Part shown: piece after piece, positions 54,698-64,000 of the stretch
Numbering within the stretch: the stretch's first letter is position 1
How the letters are laid out: the number at the start of each line of letters is the position of its first letter
Assembly (NCBI RefSeq): GCF_047777955.1
Contig: NZ_CP180537.1
Location: forward strand, 1,798,001 to 1,862,000
From: Didemnitutus sp047777955
Lineage (GTDB): Bacteria > Verrucomicrobiota > Verrucomicrobiia > Opitutales > Opitutaceae
Reading direction: 5' to 3'
Length of the DNA: 64,000 nucleotides
The notes under the pieces: model-generated
What the model was told of the DNA's origin: nothing
The model's database searches: none
Seen by the model: only the letters and a program-made list of their open reading frames with translations
Program-made: the position numbers and the translations under genes

Positions 54698-55732
54698 ATG
54701 AAGAAGGCTCTCATCACCGGCATCACCGGCCAGGACGGCTCCTACCTCGCGGAGCTCCTGCTCGACAAAGGCTACGAGGTTCACGGGATCATCCGCCGCG
54801 CCTCGACTTTCAACACGAGCCGGATCGATCACCTTTACCGCGACCCGCACATCAACGGGGTGAAGCTGTTCCTGCACTACGGCGACCTCGCCGATTCCGT
54901 GCAGATGGTGAAGCTGCTCTACGACCTGCAGCCCGATGAGATCTACAACCTCGGCGCCCAGTCGCACGTGCGCGTGTCCTTCGACATCCCGGAATACACC
55001 GGCGACGTCGTCGGCCTCGGCGCCCAGCGCATCCTCGAGGCCATCCGCGAGGCGGGCCTGGTGAAGAAATGCCGCTACTACCAGGCTTCCTCCTCGGAGA
55101 TGTTCGGCAAGGTCCAGGAAGTCCCGCAGGTGGAGACGACGCCGTTCTGGCCGCGCTCGCCCTACGGGTGCGCCAAGATGTATGCGCACTGGCTGACGGT
55201 GAACTACCGCGAGAGCTACAATCTCCACGCTTCGTCCGGCATCCTCTTCAACCACGAGAGCCCGCGCCGCGGCGAGACCTTCGTCACGCGCAAGATCACC
55301 CGCGCTGCCACGCGCATCAAGCTCGGCCTCCAGGACTCGCTCTACATGGGCAACCTCGACGCCAAGCGCGACTGGGGCTACGCCAAGGAATACGTCGAGA
55401 TGATGTGGGTCATGCTCCAGCAGGAGAAGCCCGACGACTACGTCGTGGCCACGAACGAAACCCACACGGTGAAGGAGTTCATCGAGGAAACCTTCGGCCT
55501 GCTCGGCCTCGACTGGCAGAAATACGTCAAATACGACGCCCGTTACGAGCGCCCGGCCGAGGTCGACCTGCTCATCGGCAATCCCGCCAAGGCCAAGAAG
55601 CAGCTCGGCTGGGAGCCGAAGGTGCGCTTCAAGGAACTCGTCAAGATCATGACCGAGGCCGACCTCGAGCTCGCCAAGCGCGAGGCGCAGATCGCCAGCC
55701 TCCCGCAGCCTTCGAAAGCGCCCTTCGCCTGA
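54698..55732 (+). CDS. gmd: GDP-mannose 4,6-dehydratase
   Basis: A 344-residue short-chain dehydrogenase that makes GDP-4-keto-6-deoxymannose. GITGQDGSYLAELLLDKGY is the nucleotide-binding loop. HGIIRRASTFNTSRIDHLY, NLGAQSHVRVSFD, the catalytic YxxxK in RSPYGCAKMYAHW, and GILFNHESPRRGETFVTRKI are all conserved. GNLDAKRDWGYAKEYVEMMW follows as in the family. ATG 54698 (MKKALITG) is preferred to the TTG at 54692. It precedes fcl, so the two make GDP-L-fucose for surface polysaccharide. Confidence 0.97.
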   Translation: MKKALITGITGQDGSYLAELLLDKGYEVHGIIRRASTFNTSRIDHLYRDPHINGVKLFLHYGDLADSVQMVKLLYDLQPDEIYNLGAQSHVRVSFDIPEYTGDVVGLGAQRILEAIREAGLVKKCRYYQASSSEMFGKVQEVPQVETTPFWPRSPYGCAKMYAHWLTVNYRESYNLHASSGILFNHESPRRGETFVTRKITRAATRIKLGLQDSLYMGNLDAKRDWGYAKEYVEMMWVMLQQEKPDDYVVATNETHTVKEFIEETFGLLGLDWQKYVKYDARYERPAEVDLLIGNPAKAKKQLGWEPKVRFKELVKIMTEADLELAKREAQIASLPQPSKAPFA

Positions 55733-55812
55733 TCCCTTGCCCGCCCGTGGCACCGGGTGATCGGCGCGATTTGCGTCTGCGTCGCCGTGGTGTTTCCTGA
55801 GGCGCTTCCGAA

Positions 55813-56751
55813 ATGAAAATCTTCATCGCAGGTCACCAAGGCATGGTCGGAGCCGCGCTCGTGCGGCGTTTCCAGGGCGAGCCCGGCGTCGCGCTCGCGC
55901 TCCGCTCGCGACGCGAGGGGCTCGACCTCACGAGCCAGGCCGCCGTGAACGCGTTCTACGCCGCCGAGAAACCCGACGTCGCGATCATCGCTGCCGCCAA
56001 GGTCGGTGGCATCCACGCCAACAACACCTACCCGGCCGAGTTCCTCTACGACAACCTCGCCATCGCCGCCAACTGCATCCACGGCGCCTACGCCGCCGGG
56101 GTGAAGCGCGTCCTCTTCCTCGGCAGCTCGTGCATCTATCCCAAGCACGCCCCGCAGCCGATGCCCGAGGACTGCCTCCTCACCGGTCCGCTCGAGCCGA
56201 CCAACGAGGCCTACGCCATCGCCAAGATCGCCGGCCTCAAGCTCGCGCAATACTACCGCAAGCAATACGGCGTCCTCTACCACTCGGCGATGCCGACGAA
56301 TCTCTACGGCCCCGCGGACAACTACCACCTGCAGAACTCGCACGTGCTGCCCGCGCTGATCCGGAAATTCCACGAGGCCAAGGAGGGCGGCCGCCCGGAG
56401 GTCGTCGCCTGGGGCACCGGTTCGCCGAAGCGCGAGTTTCTCCACGTCGACGACCTGGCCGATGCCTGCGCCTTCCTCCTGCGCCAGGACAACCCGCCCG
56501 ACTGGGTCAACGTCGGCACCGGCACGGACGTCACGATCAAGGAGCTCACCGAGCTCGTCGCCGAGGTGACGGGCTTCCGCGGCCGCATCGTCTGGGACAG
56601 CTCCAAGCCCGACGGCACGCCCCGCAAGCTCATGGATGTCTCGCGTTTGACCGCGCTCGGCTGGAAGGCCCGCATCGGCCTCCGCGAGGGCGTGGCGAAA
56701 GCCTACGCGTCCTTCCTGGCCGAAAAAGCGGCGGGCACGCTCCGCGCCTGA
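55813..56751 (+). CDS. fcl: GDP-L-fucose synthase
   Basis: A 312-residue epimerase/reductase that converts GDP-4-keto-6-deoxymannose to GDP-L-fucose. IFIAGHQGMVGAALVRRF is the NADP-binding GxxGxxG motif. FLGSSCIYPKHAPQPMPE, YAIAKIAGLKLAQYYRKQYG (active Tyr and Lys) and PTNLYGPADNYHL are hallmarks. It lies 80 bases after gmd on the same strand and probably is cotranscribed. Confidence 0.97.
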   Translation: MKIFIAGHQGMVGAALVRRFQGEPGVALALRSRREGLDLTSQAAVNAFYAAEKPDVAIIAAAKVGGIHANNTYPAEFLYDNLAIAANCIHGAYAAGVKRVLFLGSSCIYPKHAPQPMPEDCLLTGPLEPTNEAYAIAKIAGLKLAQYYRKQYGVLYHSAMPTNLYGPADNYHLQNSHVLPALIRKFHEAKEGGRPEVVAWGTGSPKREFLHVDDLADACAFLLRQDNPPDWVNVGTGTDVTIKELTELVAEVTGFRGRIVWDSSKPDGTPRKLMDVSRLTALGWKARIGLREGVAKAYASFLAEKAAGTLRA

Positions 56752-56815
56752 GCCGGGGCGACGCTTAAGTCGCCCGGCGATCGTGTCGATGAGGAGGGGC
56801 CACCCCCGGCCCTCT

Positions 56816-59541
56816 ATGTCCGATCCGCCTCCCGGAGCGGCCGATACCGCTCTGACCTCCGCCGGCTCCCTCAGCCCGGCCGACGCGCCGTTGCCCGAAC
56901 GCCACGGCGGCGGAAGCGCGTTGGTCGCCGGCCGGCGCTGGCGCAATTTCCAGGTGCAGAAGGCGCACGCCGGCGGCTTCATCGCCACCGACATCACCTC
57001 GATGGAGGACGTGTTCCTGCACGCCCGCCCGGTGGACGATACCACCCCGATGCGACGCGAGACCTGGGAGCGGCTGCACCAGCTCGCGATTGAGGGCCTG
57101 GTGGCGGCGCTCGAGGCGCACGAGGAGAACGGCTGGCGCTACGAGGTCAGCGCCCTGCCTGCCGGCGTGCCCCTGCGCGAATGGATGGCGGCCCACCAGA
57201 AAGGGCTGCCCGAGATCGAAGCGGTCGTCCGCCAGCTCTCCGCCCAGCTCGAGGCGCTGCACGAGAACGGCATCGTGCACCTGCGGGTGCAACCGACCTC
57301 CCTCTTCATCGAGGACGACGGACATGGCGTGCACGTGCGGCTCGGCGGGCTCGAGGCCGCGACTCTGCACACGCAGACCGACCTGGTGCCGATCGCGGTG
57401 AATCCCCTTTACGCGCCCCCGAGGCCGCGGGCCTCTTCAAGCACAAGCCCGGCGTCGAGCTCTGCGCGTGGGATTGGTGGGGCCTTGGCCGCGTGGCGCA
57501 GGAGATCGCGCACGGCGGCCACGTCTACGGCCTGTTGTTCGAGCGCGATGTCACCGGTGAACCGCCCGAGCTGCGCGCCCGCACGGAGGCCGCGCTGCTC
57601 GAGCGCGATCCCTCGGGAGTTCGGGCCGGCGCCGTGGAGCTGTTGCCCGACAGCGTCAGTCCGCGCCTGCGCAGCCTGCTGCGCGGCCTGCTCGCCAGCT
57701 CGCGCGACGGCCGCTGGCACGGGCACCAGGTGCAGCATTGGGTGCAGGGGGAGCACGTGCCCGACCGCTACGACCTGCCGCGCGACGCGCGGCTTTTCTG
57801 GTGGGGACGCCGCGCGTTCACGGTGCCGGAGGCGGCCGAGTTTTTCCTCCAGCCCGACTATGCCTTCGATGGGCAGCGGCAGTTCTTCCCGACGCGGGCG
57901 GACGAGCCGACCATGCGCGGGTTTCTCGCCGAGATTCCCGCCCTCCGGGCCGAGCACGAGCGGGTGGAACAGATCCTGGGATACGTGGAGTCCTTCGCCT
58001 GGCAGACGCTGCCGCTGAACGCCCGGCGGGCCGCGATTGCCACCGTCGCCTGGCGGGCGCTCGCCCCGGCCGGCTACGCCGCGGCGCCCGCGGTCCAACG
58101 CTGGCGGCTCGACGCCGCGGGCCTGCAGGAGATGTTTTCCGATGCGCCGCCGGCGGAGGCGCTGGCCTTCGCCCGCGTGCTCAGCACCGGCCCGTATCGC
58201 CGGGCGGTCGAGGCGCTCGATGCCGCCGCGGGCCGTGTGCTCGCGCTGCTCGCCGGGGCGGGCATGGAGGCGCTGCAGGACGCCGCCGCCCGCGGCTGGA
58301 TCGCGGCCACCGACGACCAGGCGCAGGCGCGGCTGCTTTGGTTCGCGTTCGAGCCCGACAAGGACCTCGCCGCCCGGCGCGACCGCCTCCGCGGCGCCTA
58401 CGCGACGGCGGCGGACCCGGCGCTGGCGGAACTGCTCGCGAAGGACAAACCCTCGCGCCCGGAACTGATGCTGCTGGCCTTCGCCGGCGAGCACGCGCGT
58501 GAGTTTGGTTTCGTCACGCACGCGGAGTGGAATGCGCGCCGTGCGACCGAACTGACGCGACGGGCGGACCAGCTTCGGGCGGCGATCTTCTGGCAGCGCA
58601 CCGCCCGCGTCCTCGCGGCGGCGCCCGGGTTGTTGGGCCGCTGGCCGGCTTTTCTCGCCGTCTGGGCGGCGCCCATCGTCCTCGCGGCGGCGGCGCGTGC
58701 CTGGCTCTGGGCCGGCGCCCTGGCCGCCCTCGCGCTCGGCCTGCGCTGGATCGCCCGCGCGGGACTCAACGGCCTCCTGGCCGACCACGCGCGCGAGGTG
58801 CCGCCATGGACGTGGCGCGATGGCCCGGCGCGCGCCACCCGCGCGGCCCGCGAGAGCCGCGAGGCGCTGGAGCCCGCGCAGCGGGCGAATCCCGTCGCGG
58901 CGTTCGCCGCGGTCTGCGATGAGATCCGCGCCCTCAACCTGAAGACCGCGCCGGTGCCGGCGCCGCCCTCCCGCCTCACGGGCTTCTGGCTGGCGTCGCT
59001 CGTGGCCAACGCCGTGCCCGTGGCCTTCTGCGTGCTGCCGTGGCTCGGCGTCGATTTCGCGCCGCGCCCGCCGGCGCCGGTGCTGGTGCGGCACGCGCCG
59101 GTGCGTTCGCCCGAGGACATGACCGCGCCGAAGGACGGGGCGCTCTATGAGATTTTCGACGACGGCTTCGGCCGGCGGCGTCGCGGGCCGTTGCGCGCCT
59201 GGGATGTCGCGCCCGAGGCGCCGCAGGCGGTGTCCGTGCTGCGCGTCAATCCGGCCTCGGCCGCGCAGCGCGCCTACGCGCGCGTCGGCGCCGAGCTCCT
59301 GCTCGAACCCTATCCGCGCAAGGATCTCAAGGTGACGATCGCGGTGCCCGTGCCGGCGCAGGGCGAGTGGGCGGTGGTGCTTTACGACACCGACGACCGC
59401 GAGTTGGCGGACCGGCGGACGTTTTTCCTGCGCGAGGCCCCGGCGGAGAAGCGGTGGTATTGGCTCGGCAACCGCCGCGTCGTCTACCTCGGCCCGCCCC
59501 CGCGCCTGCCGGAGCTGCAAAAAACCCTTGCGCCGCCCTGA
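56816..59541 (+). CDS. Pseudokinase-like membrane protein, one frameshift
   Basis: About 908 residues when corrected near 57414-57420, where one more C restores NPLYAPPEAAGLF. The N-terminal third looks like a degraded protein kinase: HENGIVHLRVQPTSLFIEDD lines up with the catalytic loop, but the HRD aspartate is missing, and PLYAPPEAAG resembles the APE motif. No P-loop lysine is clear. Two membrane spans lie near 625-660, with a third near 735, then a periplasmic beta-rich end. It is probably a signalling scaffold or a pseudokinase. Starts at 56783, 56789 and 56816 are possible; 56816 is chosen for its strong ATG, though the purine tract upstream is distant. Confidence 0.65.
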
Positions 59542-59565
59542 GCTCTTTGGGCTCATGGGAGCAAC

Positions 59566-60712
59566 ATGATCGCTCCCGAAACCTTTTCGCACCTCGAGAA
59601 CATCAAGAAGCGCGCCGGCTACTTGTGGAGGTTTCTTTGACGTCGAACAAAAGCAGCGCGAAATAGAGGCGATGGAGGCGCAGATGGGCGCCCCGGATTT
59701 CTGGAACAACAGTGACAAGGCCCAGAAGCACATCGCCAAGGTCAACGGCCTGAAGAAGACCATCGGCGGGCTCGTCGCCTTCAATAAGAAGCTCGATGAC
59801 GCCGCCGTCATGGTCGAGCTGATCGAATCGGCCGACGCCGCCGAGCAGGAGGCCTACGCGAAGGAACTCGACGCGAACGTCTCCGCCATGGTCGAGGAAC
59901 TCGACAAGCTCGAGATCGCATCCTTCCTCACCGGCCAGTTCGACCGCAACAACGCCATCTTCTCGATCCAGTCCGGCGCGGGCGGCACGGAGTCGAATGA
60001 CTGGTGCGACATGCTTTTCCGCATGTATCTGCGCTGGGCGGAACGCCGCGGCTTCGAGGTCGAGGTGCAGGACGTGCAGATGGGCGACCAGGCCGGCATC
60101 ACCAAGGCGACGCTCCTCATCAAGGGCGAGAACGCCTACGGCTACGCCAAGGCCGAGCGCGGCGTGCACCGCCTCGTGCGCATCAGCCCCTTCGATGCGA
60201 ACAAGCGCCGCCACACGTCGTTCTGCGCCGTCGACGTCGTTGCGGAAGTCACCGACGAGATCGAGATCGAGATTCCCGACAGCGAAATCCGCGTCGACGT
60301 CTACCGCTCCTCCGGCAAGGGCGGCCAGGGCGTCAACACGACCGACTCCGCCGTGCGCATCACGCACATCCCGACCGGCATGGTTGTGGTCTGCCAAAAC
60401 GAACGTTCGCAGATCAAGAACCGCGCCAGCGCCATGAACGTCCTCAAGGCCCGCCTCTACGAGAAGCGCCAGGACGAGCAGCGCAGCGAGATGGAGAAAT
60501 TCTACGGCGAGAAGGGCGAGATCGGGTGGGGCAGCCAGATCCGCAGCTACGTGCTGCAGCCCTACCAGATGGTGAAGGACCTCCGCACCGGCGTCTCCAC
60601 CAGCGACACGCAGGGGGTGCTCGACGGCGATCTCGACCGCTTCGTCTACGCCTGGCTGCGCGCGGGCTGCCCGCGCCACCGCAACAAGGACATCCAGATG
60701 GACGACGAGTAA
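59566..60712 (+). CDS. prfB: Peptide chain release factor 2 with programmed +1 frameshift
   Basis: Translation starts at 59566, reads 24 codons to TGA at 59638-59640, then shifts +1 and continues DVEQKQREIEAMEAQ to 60712, giving 381 residues. The GGQ peptidyl-hydrolysis motif is in SGKGGQGVNTTDSAVR. The SPF stop-codon recognition motif is in RISPFDANKRRHTSF, specific for RF2 (UGA and UAA). The product level is set by autoregulation: high RF2 ends translation at UGA, low RF2 lets the shift occur. The second part alone should not be annotated as a separate gene. Confidence 0.97.
59627..59641 (+). promoter_or_regulatory. prfB programmed +1 frameshift site
   Basis: A ribosome-binding-like GGAGG (59627-59631) is followed by a 3-base spacer TTT, the slippery CTT (59635-59637), the stop TGA and C. 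The spacing equals that of the E. coli prfB signal (spacer UAU, CUU UGA C). Confidence 0.95.
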
Positions 60713-60716
60713 ACGG

Positions 60717-60846
60717 AGGACCGAGGCCAGAGGACGGAGGACTGGAGACCGAGAGCCGAAAATACAGCGCCGCCCGCTTTCGCCCGAACACGCACGAGCC
60801 ATTTGAGTTTTCCCGTCCTCCGCATTCCGTCCCCAGTCCTCCGACC
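60717..60846. repeat. GGAGGAC-type intergenic repeats in inverted arrangement
   Basis: GAGGACCGAGGCCAGAGGAC and CGGAGGACTGGAG (left) face CCGTCCTCCG and CCAGTCCTCCG (right) across about 60 bases of AT-richer DNA before the next start codon. These tracts resemble dispersed GGACGGAGGAC words, also seen at 29370-29400 between hypF and hypB. Confidence 0.5.
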
Positions 60847-62276
60847 ATGTCCGGCCTCGCCCACGCTCACATCCAATCCTCCCTCCGGGCCCAGCCGCTC
60901 TTCGAGGCGAAGACCTGGCAGCTCTCACCGGAGGCGTGGCCGCTGACACCGGAGCAGGCGCAGCAGCTCGAGGCGATCGGTGCCGCCTGCCTCGAGTTTC
61001 ACCAGGCACTCGAGACGCTCTACCTGCGCTCCGCGACGGGGAAGAATCTCCTGCGCAACAAGCCGCTGCTCGCGCCGTGGGTCGCGGACTACCTCGATCG
61101 CGGCAAGCCCGCCGACCTCGTCCGCCACGCGCGCGACCCGAAGAACCGCGGCGCCTTTCCCACCGTGCTGCGGCCGGACCTGCTGCTCACCGACGAGGGC
61201 TTCGCGCTCACCGAGCTCGACTCCGTCCCCGGCGGCATCGGCCTCACCGCCTTCCTGAACCGCCTCTACGCCGACGAGGCCGGCGACCGCGTGCTCGGCC
61301 ACGGCGACACGATGATCGGCAACTTCTATGCCTCGCTCGCCGCCCTGCGGACCGAGGTCGCCAACCCGCTCATTGCCATCCTCGTCAGCGAGGAGGCCGG
61401 CACCTACCGCCCCGAGATGCAGTGGCTGGCCGACCAGCTCCAGCGCCGCGGCCGCCGCGTCCATTGCCTCGCGCCCGACGACGTGTTCCCGCTCGGCGGC
61501 GAGCTCTTCTTCGACGTCGAGGGCACGCCCGAGAAGATCGACATCATCTATCGCTTCTTCGAGCTGTTCGACTGGGCCAACGTCCGCGTCGCGCCGCACA
61601 TCCTCGAGGCGTGGAGCGCCGGCCAGGTCGCCATCGCGCCGCCAATGCGGCACTTCCAGGAGGAGAAGCTCGCGCTCGCGCTCTTTCACCACCACCTGCT
61701 CGGCGACTTCTGGGCCGAAAACATCAGCCGCAAATCCCTCGCCACGCTCCGTCAGCTCATCCCGCAGTCGTGGATCATGGACCCCGCGCCGCTGCCGCCC
61801 GGAGCCGTGCTCGACGGCCCCCGCGTCGGCGGCCGCGCGCTCAACGACTGGCGCGACCTGATCGCGGCGTCGCAGAAAGAGCGCGACCTGATCATCAAGA
61901 TTTCCGGCTTCCACGAGACCGCCTGGGGCGCGCGCAGCGTCGTGCTCGGCAGCGACTGCTCGCGCGAAGAATGGCAGGCCGGCGTCGAGCAGGCCCTGAA
62001 ACTCGCGCCCACGAACCTCCACGTCCTGCAGGAATACCGCAAACCCAAGCGCGTCGAGCACCCCTCTACGTGAAGGCCCCCGACGGCGTGGCGGACGCGG
62101 CCCCCGTCGCCGCCCCGCGGGCCGGACGGCTCCGGCTCTGCCCGTATTATTTCGTCGTCGATGGAGCCGCTCGGCTCTCCGGCGCACTCGCGACCTTCTG
62201 CCCGCCGGACAAGAAAATCATACACGGCATGCAGGATGCAGCCTTGCTCCCGACTAAGGTTTTCTCCTTAGCTTAA
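60847..62276 (+). CDS. Conserved-looking protein, possible ATP-grasp fold, one frameshift
   Basis: About 476 residues when the single break at 62059-62064 is repaired (EHP-LYVKAPDG). I do not recognise a family with certainty. GFALTELDSVPGGIGLTAFL, EKIDIIYRFFELFDWA and IIKISGFHETAWGARSVVLG recall the circularly permuted ATP-grasp/glutathionylspermidine-synthetase-like group. The end, RLCPYYFVVDGAARLSGALATFCP, looks like a metal/nucleotide-binding end of such enzymes. No signal peptide is seen. The reaction is unknown. The next gene begins within ten to sixty bases, so a joint transcript is likely. Confidence 0.65.
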
Positions 62277-62339
62277 GCGGTGCGCATCGTTGGTCCCCTC
62301 GGGAGCTTTTTTCGGTTCGGTTCGTCGCGCCAGTGGCGC

Positions 62340-64000
62340 GTGACCGTTTTTCTCTGCGCCCTCTTGTCTCTCGGAGCGGCGATGCGTGCGGCCGACGCTC
62401 CGGCGCCCGACCTCGCCGCCATCCGCCAGCGCGCCGAGAGCGGCGATGTCGAAGCGCAGAACGTCCTCGGCAATAATCTCTCGCAGGCCAAGGACTACGC
62501 CGGCGCGCTCGCCTGGTATCAGCGCGCGGCCGGCAAGGGTTTCGCCCCGGCGCAGTTCAACCTCGGGCTCGCCTACGAGCTCGGTCGCGGCGTCGCACCG
62601 GACGAGAAACAGGCCTTCAGCTACTACCTGAAGGCCGCCGAGCAGGGCTTCCCCGTCGCGCAGTTCAACGTCGGCAACATGTATGCCAGCGGCCGCGGCG
62701 TGGCGAAGGACGACTTCGAGGCCAACATCTGGTTCAAGGCCGCCGCCGAACGCGGCCTCGCCGAGGCGCAATACAACCTCGGCCTCGTCTACGAGGTCGG
62801 CCGCGGCGTCCGCAAGGACGAGGCCCAGGCCGCGCGCTGGTATCAGCTCGCCGCCGAGCAGGGCTACGCCCGCGCCCAATACAACCTCGGCCTGCTCTAC
62901 GAGGACGGTCGCGGCATCAAGCAGGACGACGCGGCCGCTGTGCGCCTCTACCGCCAGGCGGCGTTGCAGGGCTTCGCCCCCGCGCAAAACAATCTCGGCC
63001 TCCTCTACGTCACCGGTCGCGGCGGGCTCCCGGCCGATCCGGCCACCGCCTTCGCCTGGCTCACCCTCGGCACCGAGGGCGGCGCAGTCTCGCAGGGCCG
63101 CGATTACGTGGCCAAGACCCTCAGCGCGGAGCAGCGGACGCAGTCCGAGCGCATTCTCGCCGAACTGCGCAGCCAGCTCCGTCGCTCCCCGGGTCCGGCG
63201 CCGGCCGTCGCCAGCACCCCGACCGTTCCGCCGCCGACGGTTTCCGCCGGCGTCCCGGCCAAGACCCTGCGCGAGGACCTCGAGCGCCTCCAGGCGGCGA
63301 ACAACCGCCTCGCCGAGGCCAACCAGCGCCTCACCCTCGAGAAGGCGCGCGTGGAGTCCGAAAAGGCCGAGCTCGAGAAATGGGCCCAGTCGCTCGAGAA
63401 ATCGCTCAACGAACGCAGTGCCTCCGGCGAGGAACTCGATCAGGCGCGCAACGAGCTGGCCGACGTGCGGCGCCGGCTCGACGACAGCACCGCCAGCGTC
63501 GCGCGGCTGGAAAAGGAACTGGCGGCGGCGCGGGAGGAGCTCGCCACCAAGTCCAACAGCGACACGCGCGCGTTGCAGGACGAGATTGCCCGCCTGCGCC
63601 GCCTGGCGGGCGAGGCGAGCAGCCTGCGCGCGATCAACAGCCGCCTGGAAAACGATGTCGCCCGCCTGAAGTCCGGCACCGCGTCGCCCGCCCAGGCCGA
63701 GCAGCTGCGCGCGCAGCTCAGCGCCTCCACGACCGCGGAGGAGAAGGCGCGCGCCGAACTCAAGGCCGCGCAGGCCGATCTTTCCGCCGCCCGCTCGGCG
63801 GCCGAGACCAACGCCGCCAAGCTCGCCACCCTGCAAGGCGAGCTGGAGACCGCGCGCGGCACGGCCCAGTCCGCGGCGACGGCGACGAAGGAACTCGAGG
63901 CGCTCCGCGCCCGGGTGCAGCAGCTCGCGGACGAGAACGCGAAGCTGGCCGTCGCCGCCCAGCGCAACGACGCACCGCTCATCGCGGCGAAGAAGCAGGT
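62340..64000 (+). CDS. SEL1-repeat protein with coiled-coil C-terminus, cut by the window end
   Basis: An open frame runs without a stop to the last base. The start is uncertain: GTG at 62340 gives a signal peptide (VTVFLCALLSLGAAMRAADA), while GTG at 62280 lengthens the N-terminus by 20 residues. Six SEL1-like repeats follow (units such as AQFNLGLAYELGRGVAPDEKQAFSYY), then a linker of Pro/Ala and long Glu/Ala/Arg heptads from about residue 310 (LEKARVESEKAELEKWAQ) that predict coiled coil. Such proteins are exported scaffolds. The 3' end lies beyond the window. Confidence 0.85.
   Translation, partial: MTVFLCALLSLGAAMRAADAPAPDLAAIRQRAESGDVEAQNVLGNNLSQAKDYAGALAWYQRAAGKGFAPAQFNLGLAYELGRGVAPDEKQAFSYYLKAAEQGFPVAQFNVGNMYASGRGVAKDDFEANIWFKAAAERGLAEAQYNLGLVYEVGRGVRKDEAQAARWYQLAAEQGYARAQYNLGLLYEDGRGIKQDDAAAVRLYRQAALQGFAPAQNNLGLLYVTGRGGLPADPATAFAWLTLGTEGGAVSQGRDYVAKTLSAEQRTQSERILAELRSQLRRSPGPAPAVASTPTVPPPTVSAGVPAKTLREDLERLQAANNRLAEANQRLTLEKARVESEKAELEKWAQSLEKSLNERSASGEELDQARNELADVRRRLDDSTASVARLEKELAAAREELATKSNSDTRALQDEIARLRRLAGEASSLRAINSRLENDVARLKSGTASPAQAEQLRAQLSASTTAEEKARAELKAAQADLSAARSAAETNAAKLATLQGELETARGTAQSAATATKELEALRARVQQLADENAKLAVAAQRNDAPLIAAKKQ

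Noticed and set aside
59672..60712. Separate RF2 gene starting at the internal ATG
   Set aside because: The upstream 24 codons and the frameshift signal show that the true start is 59566.

Overview
The window is GC-rich, densely coding bacterial DNA with no phage, IS element or CRISPR array. Gene content suggests a Gram-negative member of the Verrucomicrobiota, probably near Opitutaceae. This placement is inferred from protein style and repeats, not from a marker phylogeny. Support includes outer-membrane barrels, lipoproteins, a DUF1573 protein, a DUF4450-type glycosidase-like protein, short intergenic REP-like repeats, and an RF2 gene with the programmed frameshift.

Layout. 1-8.2 kb: a tRNA-Leu, an Arg/Gly-rich protein of unknown function, then a minus-strand run pyrR-pyrB-pyrC-CPBP protease-thiL-tsaE. 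8.4-16 kb: an SRAP-domain protein, a large secreted DUF4450-like protein divergent from a polysaccharide-lyase-like protein, two linked exported proteins, a DUF1573 protein and a tRNA-Val. 16-19.7 kb: a TetR-EmrB-EmrA type efflux operon with a recognisable operator, divergent from recN. 21-24 kb: an aminotransferase, a composite inverted-repeat element and a ThuA-like protein.

24-41 kb is the most interesting part. It holds a complete hypABFCDE maturation set and a hyaABCD-type membrane-bound uptake [NiFe] hydrogenase. The small subunit carries the six-cysteine proximal cluster of oxygen-tolerant enzymes. A nickel-transporter-like gene follows. Directly downstream comes a multihaem cytochrome/porin conduit: an MtrA/DmsE-like lipoprotein cytochrome, an MtrB/PioB-like barrel, a small cytochrome c and a seven-haem NapC/NirT (ImcH-like) inner-membrane cytochrome. 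Together these could pass electrons from H2 through the quinone pool, across the periplasm and through the outer membrane; that is inference from gene content and adjacency.

41-64 kb: a GltD-like oxidoreductase, a sigma-54 response regulator, an envelope/exopolysaccharide group (ArnT-like membrane protein, outer-membrane barrel, Wzc-like kinase, substrate-binding protein), valS with an in-frame repeat-derived insertion, a RidA protein, gmd and fcl for GDP-fucose, a pseudokinase-like membrane protein, prfB, an unrecognised conserved protein and the start of a SEL1-repeat protein.

Seven genes contain single-base deletions (eleven in all), ten of them in runs of C on the coding strand. This looks more like consensus error than decay, but it could also be biological and is reported separately.
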